Positions 18,263 to 25,007 of a stretch of 43,515 nt of DNA are shown one piece after another. Every line of letters starts with the position of its first letter. Position 1 is the stretch's first letter. The position numbers were made by a program, and so were the translations under genes. The notes under the pieces are model-generated. The model was not told the DNA's origin. It saw nothing but the letters and a program-made list of their open reading frames with translations, and did not search any database. The stretch covers positions 1 through 43,515 of the forward strand of contig CALGLR010000095.1 of NCBI GenBank assembly GCA_937959395.1. Direction: 5' to 3'. Source of the DNA: an uncultured Flavobacteriaceae bacterium. Lineage in GTDB: Bacteria > Bacteroidota > Bacteroidia > Flavobacteriales > Flavobacteriaceae.

Positions 18263-20262
18263 GATACGCTTAATACTATGGTTTGATTTCTTTTTAGTTT
18301 TTGTCCTTTAGCAACAGATTGTGACTTAACAACTCCTGCACCATTAATTTTAACTTGCACACCCATATTCTCTAAAAGTGCAACAGCATCCATTACAGGT
18401 AATCCCATTACATCTGGCATAATCGTCTTATAGATCTGTGCTGTTTTGTAATATTTTTCATATTCAGTTTCTACTGAAGTGTTTCTAGCTTCTACAAGCT
18501 CTATTTCATCTACTATTGGAGTATCTCTATATATTTTTTGTGCAATTTTCTTAAAAACTGGTGCTGCTACTGTACTACCATAATATCCTTTCTTATAATC
18601 TGGCTTATGAATAACTACGATACATGAATATCTTGGGTTTTCTGCAGGAAAATACCCAGCAAAAGAAGAAATATAACGCCTACTTTCTATCCAATACTCA
18701 GTTTGACATGTCCCTGTTTTTCCAGCCATAGAATAATTAGGAGAATAAATATTATGAGCGGTTCCATGTTCTTTCTCAACAACATTTTTCATAATCTGTT
18801 GCATCTTCTTAGCTGTAGCTTTAGAACACACTTGAGGATTAATAACCTCTCTTTCAAACGGCACTATTGTTTTATCAAACTCTTTTACTTCTCTTAAAAA
18901 TCGAGGTTTGACCATCTCACCATCATTAGCAATAGCGTTATAAAAAGTTAAAGTTTGCAAAGGCGTTAGTTGCACACCATAACCAAAAGCCATCCATGGT
19001 AAATCTAATCCGTCCCAATTTTTCTTATCAGAAGGATGCGTAATTAGAGGCACTCCTTCTCCTATAATTGGTAAGTCTAACTTCTTATTTAAACCCATGT
19101 CATAAAGCTTGTTCACAAACTTTTTTGGATTATTCTTATACGCATTATTAATCAGCTTAACCATTCCTGTGTTAGATGAGACCTCAAAAGCTTTCGCTGC
19201 CGATATTTTACCATAACCACCATATTTAGAATCTCTTACTTTTCTTCCATAAAAAGACAGCACCCCTTTTTCTGTATCTACAACCGTACTTGTATCTATA
19301 ACTTTTTGATCTAAAGCAGCAACCATAGCCATAAGTTTAAATGTAGAACCAGGCTCGTGACTTTCTCCTACTGCATAATTTAATTTCTCGTAATACGTTC
19401 CTTTTGAGGTTCTCCCTAAATTTGAAATTGCTTTAATCTCACCTGTCTTAGTTTCCATTACAATTACACTACCGTGTTCTGCTTCGAAATACTCTAACTG
19501 CTCTAACAGTGCATGATGCGCTATATCTTGAATATTAACATCTATAGTTGTATAAACATCATACCCATCTTTAGGTTCTATCTGGTTATAATCTACAATA
19601 GGCTTCCATTGTCCTTTTCCAATTTTCTGTTTTAAACGTTGCCCATCTTTACCTCTTAAGTATTTTGTCCCAAAAGCGCCATCTATTCCTGGTCTTGTAA
19701 CATTACCAGCTTCATCTGTTCTTTCATAACCAATGGTTCTTTGCGCAATTCCCCCCATTGGGTGTTCTCTTTTTGTCGTTTGCTCTACAATTAATCCGCC
19801 TTTAAAAGCGCCCAACTTTAATAATGGAAAGTTTCTTAATTTTATATAATCTGAATACCCAATATCTCTTGCTAATAAGAAATACCTATTCTTATTTTTC
19901 CGAGCTCTTCTTAATTCTTTTTGATAGTATGCAGAAGATCTTCCTGTATACTTTGCCATAGCATCACTTAATGGCTTTAAATTCTCTTCAAATGATTTAG
20001 CCGAAGGTGTTATGGCATCAAATCGTATATCGTATTTAGGAATAGAGGTCGCCAGTAAACTACCATCGGCTGCATACACATTTCCTCTATTAGCAGGAAT
20101 AACAACGTTTTTAACCGTTCTTTTCTCTGCTAAATCGCGATATTTATCGCCTTGAACATATTGAATAGTTAGTAATTTAAAAACCACAAGAACCCCAAAG
20201 ATGAATAAACATCCAGCTATAAAATACAATCGATTTAATATGTTCTTTTCACTTACCGCCAA
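18259..20262 (-). CDS. ftsI: Septal transpeptidase FtsI / PBP2-type penicillin-binding protein with a C-terminal PASTA domain
   Basis: Membrane-anchored class B PBP that cross-links septal peptidoglycan with FtsW. One transmembrane helix lies at about 13-33, the dimerisation domain at about 55-225, and the transpeptidase at about 250-590. Catalytic motifs are STFK (306-309), SSN (362-364) and KTG (515-517). A single PASTA domain occupies about 605-667. Length is 667 residues. The start is TTG at 20262: it fits the family N-terminus (SEKNILNRLYFIAG), lies inside the last codons of ftsL, and no in-frame ATG occurs before the membrane helix. Confidence 0.95.
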   Translation of the reverse strand: MAVSEKNILNRLYFIAGCLFIFGVLVVFKLLTIQYVQGDKYRDLAEKRTVKNVVIPANRGNVYAADGSLLATSIPKYDIRFDAITPSAKSFEENLKPLSDAMAKYTGRSSAYYQKELRRARKNKNRYFLLARDIGYSDYIKLRNFPLLKLGAFKGGLIVEQTTKREHPMGGIAQRTIGYERTDEAGNVTRPGIDGAFGTKYLRGKDGQRLKQKIGKGQWKPIVDYNQIEPKDGYDVYTTIDVNIQDIAHHALLEQLEYFEAEHGSVIVMETKTGEIKAISNLGRTSKGTYYEKLNYAVGESHEPGSTFKLMAMVAALDQKVIDTSTVVDTEKGVLSFYGRKVRDSKYGGYGKISAAKAFEVSSNTGMVKLINNAYKNNPKKFVNKLYDMGLNKKLDLPIIGEGVPLITHPSDKKNWDGLDLPWMAFGYGVQLTPLQTLTFYNAIANDGEMVKPRFLREVKEFDKTIVPFEREVINPQVCSKATAKKMQQIMKNVVEKEHGTAHNIYSPNYSMAGKTGTCQTEYWIESRRYISSFAGYFPAENPRYSCIVVIHKPDYKKGYYGSTVAAPVFKKIAQKIYRDTPIVDEIELVEARNTSVETEYEKYYKTAQIYKTIMPDVMGLPVMDAVALLENMGVQVKINGAGVVKSQSVAKGQKLKRNQTIVLSVS

Positions 20263-20590
20263 TAGACAACTCGTTTTGTTTTGGTTTAACTTTTATTTTT
20301 TGTGGAGGTGTCTCGGAAGACTCCAATCCTCTTTTTTTCATTTTTGAAACTACAGAGGATTCCATTTTCAAATCCATTAGTTTTGTACGACCGTCATAAA
20401 ATTGAGATCTCAATTCTTTCACTTCATTATTCAATCTTGCGATATCATGTACTTTTTTATCTGCACTATGCGAGCTTGCAATCATTACTATAGCTAAAGC
20501 ACATATAAATAAAATGACTCTCCAATTTTTAAACGAGTCGTCACTCACTAAAAAAGTTCCTCTTAATATGCTATATATGTTTTTCTTCAT
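20249..20590 (-). CDS. ftsL: FtsL-like cell division protein
   Basis: Small bitopic divisome protein of about 113 residues. It has a cytoplasmic N-terminus, one transmembrane helix (WRVILFICALAIVMIASSHSA, about 24-44), and a coiled-coil-like periplasmic stretch (about 50-90, KKVHDIARLNNEVKELRSQF and beyond). I choose the ATG at 20590-20588. The longer frame from TTG at 20620 would begin inside a palindromic repeat and adds unconserved-looking residues. It overlaps ftsI by 14 bp. The sequence is poorly conserved in this family, so the call relies on topology and position between rsmH and ftsI. Confidence 0.88.
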   Translation of the reverse strand: MKKNIYSILRGTFLVSDDSFKNWRVILFICALAIVMIASSHSADKKVHDIARLNNEVKELRSQFYDGRTKLMDLKMESSVVSKMKKRGLESSETPPQKIKVKPKQNELSIGGK

Positions 20591-20612
20591 CCCATCTCTC
20601 ACTGTGCGACAT

Positions 20613-20627
20613 CTTCCCAAAGGGAAG
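20613..20627. repeat. CTTCCC/GGGAAG palindrome upstream of ftsL
   Basis: Six-bp arms with a 3-nt AAA loop on the plus strand, 23 nt before the chosen ftsL ATG. The same palindrome occurs at 13760-13774 in the ftsW upstream spacer. In both places, reading on the minus strand, ATGTC and ATGGG elements occur between it (or a sister hairpin) and the start codon. Confidence 0.6.
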
Positions 20628-20691
20628 AATAAATTACTTACACTTTGTGTTATGCTCGTTATATTTCTTCTAAAACTTTAAATCTTGAGTT

Positions 20692-21588
20692 TTAAGCTCT
20701 CTCTGCTATTCTCAGCTTGGCACTTCTAGCCCTATTATTCTCTACTATTTCCTCCTTAGATGGCACAATCAATCCACCTACTTTTTTTAAAGGCACTTCA
20801 AAATTCCCAAACATATCGCGCTCTGGCTCGCCTTCAAACAACCCATTTCTAACAAATCGTTTAACTAATCGATCTTCTAAAGAGTGATAAGAAATAAAAC
20901 TTAAACGACCGTCTGGCTTTAACAACTCTGGCGTTTGCAATAAAAACTCTTTCAGAACCTCTATCTCTTGATTTACCTCTATTCGTATTGCTTGATATAT
21001 TTGTGCTAAAATTTTATTTTCATGCTTAGGCGATAAAAACTTTTTAAGCACTTGCTTTAACTGATCACTCGTTTTAAGAGGCTCATTTTTTCGATACTCA
21101 ACAATAAGTTTTACCATTGCCGGCGCTGCTCTTAATTCTCCATATTGAAGAAGCACTTGTTTTAAAGACTCTTCATCATACTCATTCAATACATTAAATG
21201 CAGACAGCTTGCTATTTTGATTCATCCTCATATCCAAATCTGCTTCAAAACGTGTTGAAAAACCACGTTCTGCAACATCAAATTGATGAGAAGAAACTCC
21301 GAAGTCTGCCAAAATCCCATCTACTGATTTCACTCCATGAAATCTCAAAAATCGTTTTACGTATCTAAAATTTTCGTTAATTAAGACAAAACGTTTATCA
21401 TCAATAGTGTTTTTAAGCGCATCTTGATCTTGATCGAAAGCATACAACCTACCATCATCTCCTAATCTTTTTAAAATCTCCTTACTATGACCACCACCAC
21501 CAAAAGTAACGTCGACATAAATGCCATTTTCTTTAACATTCAATCCATCGATCGACTCTTTTAGCAATACAGGGTTATGATATTCCAT
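20692..21588 (-). CDS. rsmH: 16S rRNA (cytosine(1402)-N(4))-methyltransferase RsmH
   Basis: SAM-dependent methyltransferase that modifies C1402 of 16S rRNA at the ribosomal P site (formerly MraW). The SAM motif VDVTFGGGGHSKEIL is near residue 28. ADFGVSSHQFDVAERGFS and the C-terminal ISYHSLEDRLVKRF with the NNRARSAKLRIAER ending are characteristic. Length is 298 residues from MEYHNPVLL. Two earlier in-frame ATGs (21600, 21597) exist, but the family starts at this motif. All options overlap the mraZ 3' end, so the pair is coupled. Position after mraZ is the standard dcw order. Confidence 0.96.
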   Translation of the reverse strand: MEYHNPVLLKESIDGLNVKENGIYVDVTFGGGGHSKEILKRLGDDGRLYAFDQDQDALKNTIDDKRFVLINENFRYVKRFLRFHGVKSVDGILADFGVSSHQFDVAERGFSTRFEADLDMRMNQNSKLSAFNVLNEYDEESLKQVLLQYGELRAAPAMVKLIVEYRKNEPLKTSDQLKQVLKKFLSPKHENKILAQIYQAIRIEVNQEIEVLKEFLLQTPELLKPDGRLSFISYHSLEDRLVKRFVRNGLFEGEPERDMFGNFEVPLKKVGGLIVPSKEEIVENNRARSAKLRIAERA

Positions 21589-22045
21589 TTGCTTCATCAT
21601 CTTGTCCCATCACTTCTTCAGCTAAATCTGCAAAATCTACAGTTGCATCATCAATAGCTTTTTCATATTTAGTTTTATCCCAGACTTCTATAATATTTAC
21701 AGATGAAGACAAGACGATATCTTTAGAGATTTCTGCAAAAGCAATTAAATCTTTTGGAATCAATAATCGTCCAGTTGCATCCACCTCAACAATCTTAACT
21801 CCTGCAGTGAAACGTCGTATAAAATCATTGTTTTTCTTCTTAAATCGATTCAATTTATTAACCTTCTCCATCAAAGCATTCCATTCTTCCATTGGATACA
21901 ATTCCAAGCAAGATTGAAATACTGCACGCTTCATAACGAACCCATTTTGTAACACAGGAGACAACTGTTTTTTTAGCGCAGCAGGAAGCATAATCCTTCC
22001 TTTTGCATCTGCTTTACATTCGTATGTTCCTATAAATGAGTTCAA
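21575..22045 (-). CDS. mraZ: Transcriptional regulator MraZ
   Basis: DNA-binding regulator of the dcw operon. It has two AbrB-like SpoVT motifs: GTYECKADAKGRIMLPAALK (about 6-25) and VDATGRLLIPKDL (about 93-105), each with the conserved Asp-x-x-Gly-Arg core. Length is 156 residues. The start appears to be TTG at 22045-22043, since no in-frame ATG precedes IGTYECK. MraZ of E. coli represses its own operon by binding direct repeats with a 10-bp period, and a matching array lies upstream here. First gene of the cluster. Confidence 0.95.
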   Translation of the reverse strand: MNSFIGTYECKADAKGRIMLPAALKKQLSPVLQNGFVMKRAVFQSCLELYPMEEWNALMEKVNKLNRFKKKNNDFIRRFTAGVKIVEVDATGRLLIPKDLIAFAEISKDIVLSSSVNIIEVWDKTKYEKAIDDATVDFADLAEEVMGQDDEANGIS

Positions 22046-22077
22046 AACGTTCTATATAAATACTTTAGTTATAAGTT

Positions 22078-22121
22078 CAAATATATTGAAAATTATACCA
22101 CTATTTACCACTTTTTACCAC
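22078..22121 (-). promoter_or_regulatory. mraZ promoter -7 box and three-copy MraZ operator
   Basis: On the minus strand, three GTGGTA boxes (22121-22116, 22111-22106, 22101-22096) repeat with an exact 10-bp period. They lie just upstream of TATATTTG (22085-22078), a perfect TAnnTTTG -7 box. The boxes would cover the -18 to -45 region, a repressor position. Known MraZ sites are direct G-rich repeats with the same spacing. Confidence 0.75.
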
Positions 22122-22285
22122 ATTGTTAATAAATTAACTTCAAAATACTACAAATTATTACATTCAAAACCCTAGACGACAACAATACAGCTATTAATCA
22201 AATGGTTACATATCGTTCAAATAGTTATTAAAAACTGTTCATATCTAATATTTGAATAGATTTTGAAGCTTAGACTTAAAAATGA

Positions 22286-22314
22286 TTGTTTTTTCATTGA
22301 AATAACTATATTTG
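22286..22314 (+). promoter_or_regulatory. Promoter of the alpha/beta hydrolase gene
   Basis: TTG at 22286-22288 and TATATTTG at 22307-22314, 18 bp apart, match the Bacteroidota housekeeping promoter. Transcription would begin about 20 nt before the ATG at 22343. It is divergent from the mraZ promoter. Confidence 0.65.
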
Positions 22315-22342
22315 TTTTCTTGGATAATTGACTAATCACTTA

Positions 22343-23107
22343 ATGACGCACGACCTAAAAAAAGAAGGAAAATACAGTTATATTGAAGTTGGAGAAGGCA
22401 CACCTATTATAGTACTTCATGGGTTAATGGGGGGGCTTAGTAACTTTGACGGAGTTACCGCTTACTTTAGTCAAAACGGCTATAAAGTAATTATACCTGA
22501 ACTTCCTATTTACGGCTTATCATTGCCAAAAACCAATGTTAAATCTTTTGCAAAATACTTATACGATTTCATTGAATTTAAAGGTCTTGAAAATGTTATC
22601 TTATTAGGCAATTCACTAGGGGGACATATTGGCTTATATCACACCAAACTTTATCCAGAAAAAGTAAAAGCTTTGATAATAACAGGGAGCTCAGGCTTAT
22701 ACGAAAGTGCCATGGGAGACAGCTACCCTAAGAGAAGCGATTACGAGCTTATTAAAAAGAAAGCTCAAGATGTTTTTTATGATCCTGAAATTGCTACCAA
22801 AGAAATAGTTGATGAGGTTTACGACACAGTTAATGATCGTCACAGACTAATTAGAACCATTACTATTGCTAAAAGTGCTATTAGACATAATATGGGAAAA
22901 GAGCTTCCAAATATGCACACTCCAACTTGTATTATATGGGGTAAAAACGATTTAGTAACACCTCCTGAGGTTGCCGAAGAGTTTAATACACTTTTACCAG
23001 ATTCAGATTTGTTTTGGATCGATAAATGTGGTCATGCTGCCATGATGGAACATCCAGATCCATTTAATGACATTCTACACGACTGGTTTAAGAGTCGTGA
23101 ATTTTAG
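22343..23107 (+). CDS. Alpha/beta-fold hydrolase
   Basis: Cytosolic enzyme of the alpha/beta hydrolase superfamily; substrate unknown. The oxyanion motif LHGLMGG lies at 25-31, the nucleophile elbow GNSLGGH has its Ser at 91, an acidic residue is in WGKNDLVTP and the His is in CGHAAMMEHP near 231. Length is 254 residues. The frame extends upstream to a TTG at 22328, but ATG at 22343 is preferred because it leaves a normal leader from the promoter at 22286-22314. It is divergent from the dcw cluster and is a common neighbour of mraZ and engB in flavobacteria as far as I recall. Confidence 0.88.
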   Translation: MTHDLKKEGKYSYIEVGEGTPIIVLHGLMGGLSNFDGVTAYFSQNGYKVIIPELPIYGLSLPKTNVKSFAKYLYDFIEFKGLENVILLGNSLGGHIGLYHTKLYPEKVKALIITGSSGLYESAMGDSYPKRSDYELIKKKAQDVFYDPEIATKEIVDEVYDTVNDRHRLIRTITIAKSAIRHNMGKELPNMHTPTCIIWGKNDLVTPPEVAEEFNTLLPDSDLFWIDKCGHAAMMEHPDPFNDILHDWFKSREF

Positions 23108-23123
23108 TTTTCAGTACTTACTC

Positions 23124-23154
23124 TTGTTTGCTCACTCTTATGTATATATCTTTG
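23124..23154 (+). promoter_or_regulatory. Candidate engB promoter
   Basis: TATCTTTG (23147-23154) matches TAnnTTTG, with TTG at 23124-23126 (20-bp spacer) or 23128-23130 (16-bp). It implies a leader of about 130 nt that contains the repeats at 23225-23282. Confidence 0.5.
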
Positions 23155-23224
23155 TTGTCTACTCTTGATTATATACTAAAATAGCAGAGTGTTTATTGTT
23201 TAATTTAATGAGATTCCTGCCAAA

Positions 23225-23282
23225 GTTTATCTTGAGCGGAGTCGAAAGACTATAATTAATAAGATTCCCGCCTGCGCGGGAA
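23225..23282. repeat. Two dispersed-repeat fragments in the engB leader, the second a GC-rich hairpin at the start codon
   Basis: 23225-23250 (minus) carries the TTCGACTCCGCTCA core shared with 5313-5337. 23265-23282 is a 7-bp palindrome TTCCCGC / GCGGGAA with a 4-nt loop, ending 6 nt before the engB ATG. Both are much more GC-rich than the surrounding spacer. Confidence 0.65.
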
Positions 23283-23288
23283 ATAAAT

Positions 23289-23894
23289 ATGAAAATAAAA
23301 TCTGCCGAATTTGTAATGAGTAATTCTGATGTGGCTAAATGCCCTAAGAATCGTGTTCCGGAATACGCCTTTATAGGTCGTAGTAACGTAGGAAAATCGT
23401 CTCTTATAAATATGCTTACCAGTAGAAAAAATCTTGCTAAAACCTCTGGTCGCCCAGGAAAAACACAGCTTATTAATCATTTTATTATTAATAAAGAGTG
23501 GTATCTTGTTGACCTTCCCGGCTATGGTTATGCACGTGTTTCTAAAACGGCTAAAAAAACGTTTCAAAAATTCATTACACAGTATTTTTCATGTAGAGAA
23601 CAGCTAATTACAGCCTTTGTTCTTGTAGATATTCGTCACAAACCACAACCCGTAGACTTAGATTTTATGATCTGGATGGGTGAGAACGACATCCCTTTTT
23701 CCATTGTTTTCACAAAAGCTGATAAATTAAAACCTAAAGCTATTGAAAACCATATTGAAGATTATAAAGCTATTCTCTTAGAAACCTGGGCAGATATGCC
23801 CAATTATTTTGTGACTTCATCTTCAAAATCTATCGGGAAAGATGAGGTACTGGACTATATTCATAATTTGAATAGTAATATGATCGATAATTAA
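23289..23894 (+). CDS. engB: Ribosome biogenesis GTP-binding protein EngB (YsxC/YihA)
   Basis: Essential small GTPase involved in 50S subunit assembly. The G1 loop GRSNVGKSS lies at 30-38, followed by the switch segment RPGKTQLINHF. G3 is DLPGYGYARVSK, G4 is FTKADK and G5 is TSSSKSIGKDEV. The 201-residue length is typical. A stable hairpin lies just upstream of the ATG where a ribosome-binding site would be. The gene converges on the permease gene ending at 23921, with 26 bp between them and no obvious terminator. Confidence 0.96.
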   Translation: MKIKSAEFVMSNSDVAKCPKNRVPEYAFIGRSNVGKSSLINMLTSRKNLAKTSGRPGKTQLINHFIINKEWYLVDLPGYGYARVSKTAKKTFQKFITQYFSCREQLITAFVLVDIRHKPQPVDLDFMIWMGENDIPFSIVFTKADKLKPKAIENHIEDYKAILLETWADMPNYFVTSSSKSIGKDEVLDYIHNLNSNMIDN

Positions 23895-23920
23895 TATATC
23901 ATATGTTCTATTAAATAGAC

Positions 23921-25000
23921 TTAACTCTTAACATCTAAAGCATCCCGTAAAGCATTCCCTATCATCATAAATGCCATTACTAAACTCATAATACATAATC
24001 CTGGCACTAAGGCTAAATAAGGTTTACCAAGAATAATATAGTTATAATGATCTTTTATCATCGCTCCCCAACTAGCCATTGGCGGTTGCGCACCAATGCC
24101 TAGGAAACTTAAACCGCTTTCAATAAGTATTGCTGCGGCAAAATTAGCAGCGCATATAACAATTACTGGTGCCATAATGTTTGGAAGAATGTGCTTCGTA
24201 ATTATTCTAAAATCTTTAAATCCTAAAGCTCTTGCTGCGGTAACATATTGCATTTCTTTAGCACTTATTATTTGACCACGAACCACACGCGCCACCTCAA
24301 CCCACATGGTTAAACCTACAGCTATAAAAACTTGCCAAAACCCTTTTCCTAAAGCTAAAGTAATAGCGATTACTAATAACAATGTAGGAATAGACCAAGT
24401 CACATTAATAATCCACATAATAAAAGCATCTATCTTTCCGCCATAATAACCTGAAACACTTCCCATAAAAACACCTATAAACAAAGAGATAAAAACGGCA
24501 ACAAAGCCTATAAAAAATGATATCCTAGCGCCTACCAAAACACGACTTAGAAGATCTCTACCATACTTATCGGTACCGAGGTAAAATGTTTTATTACTAA
24601 TACTATATTTTTTTTGACTGCTATTAATAGATTTTTCAACACCTATTAATCCATCTGAAGCATATTCCTTATAATTTAATTCATCACCATTAATACGATG
24701 TTCAGAAATTGCAATCTCTGTTGCAACTACATTTTTACCAAAGAACAACTTACTAAGTGCACTTTGAGACCTCTCATTATCCGATTCTATCTTTAATATA
24801 TCAATACTAAATCCTGGTTTTTTTGAATGAATAGGTAAGTGCATTTGATTAGCATTTTGTGAACTATCTGGCGCAAATACGTAAGCGAATATTGAAACAA
24901 GACCAACCAAAACGATAAACCCGAAACTAAAAACGCCCCAAAAGTCTTTTTTAAACTTTTGGAGCGCTAACTGTCCTAATGAATTTGTGGTTTTACCCAT
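23921..25000 (-). CDS. ABC transporter permease, OppC/DppC type
   Basis: Inner-membrane permease of the peptide/nickel ABC importer family. One N-terminal helix (about 21-42) is followed by a periplasmic stretch of about 90 residues. Five further helices form the permease domain with the coupling motif around EMQYVTAARALGFKDFRIITKHILPN. The GTDKYGRDLLSRVLVGARISF entry is typical of OppC/DppC. Length of 359 residues exceeds most OppC proteins because of the periplasmic insertion. No OppB, ATPase or binding protein is nearby, so partners must be encoded elsewhere. It starts 7 nt after the prc stop, so the two are co-transcribed. Confidence 0.9.
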   Translation of the reverse strand: MGKTTNSLGQLALQKFKKDFWGVFSFGFIVLVGLVSIFAYVFAPDSSQNANQMHLPIHSKKPGFSIDILKIESDNERSQSALSKLFFGKNVVATEIAISEHRINGDELNYKEYASDGLIGVEKSINSSQKKYSISNKTFYLGTDKYGRDLLSRVLVGARISFFIGFVAVFISLFIGVFMGSVSGYYGGKIDAFIMWIINVTWSIPTLLLVIAITLALGKGFWQVFIAVGLTMWVEVARVVRGQIISAKEMQYVTAARALGFKDFRIITKHILPNIMAPVIVICAANFAAAILIESGLSFLGIGAQPPMASWGAMIKDHYNYIILGKPYLALVPGLCIMSLVMAFMMIGNALRDALDVKS

Positions 25001-25007
25001 TAATCAT

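Noticed and set aside
20591-20620. Longer ftsL with a TTG start at 20620
   Set aside because: The extra ten codons come from the palindromic repeat; the ATG at 20590 gives a normal FtsL topology.
22096-22121. CRISPR-like or other tandem repeat array
   Set aside because: Three 6-bp boxes at 10-bp spacing upstream of mraZ fit an operator; there are no spacers or cas genes.
23256-23567. Minus-strand frame of 103 codons overlapping engB
   Set aside because: It starts inside the GC-rich hairpin repeat and runs antisense through the conserved G1-G3 motifs of EngB.
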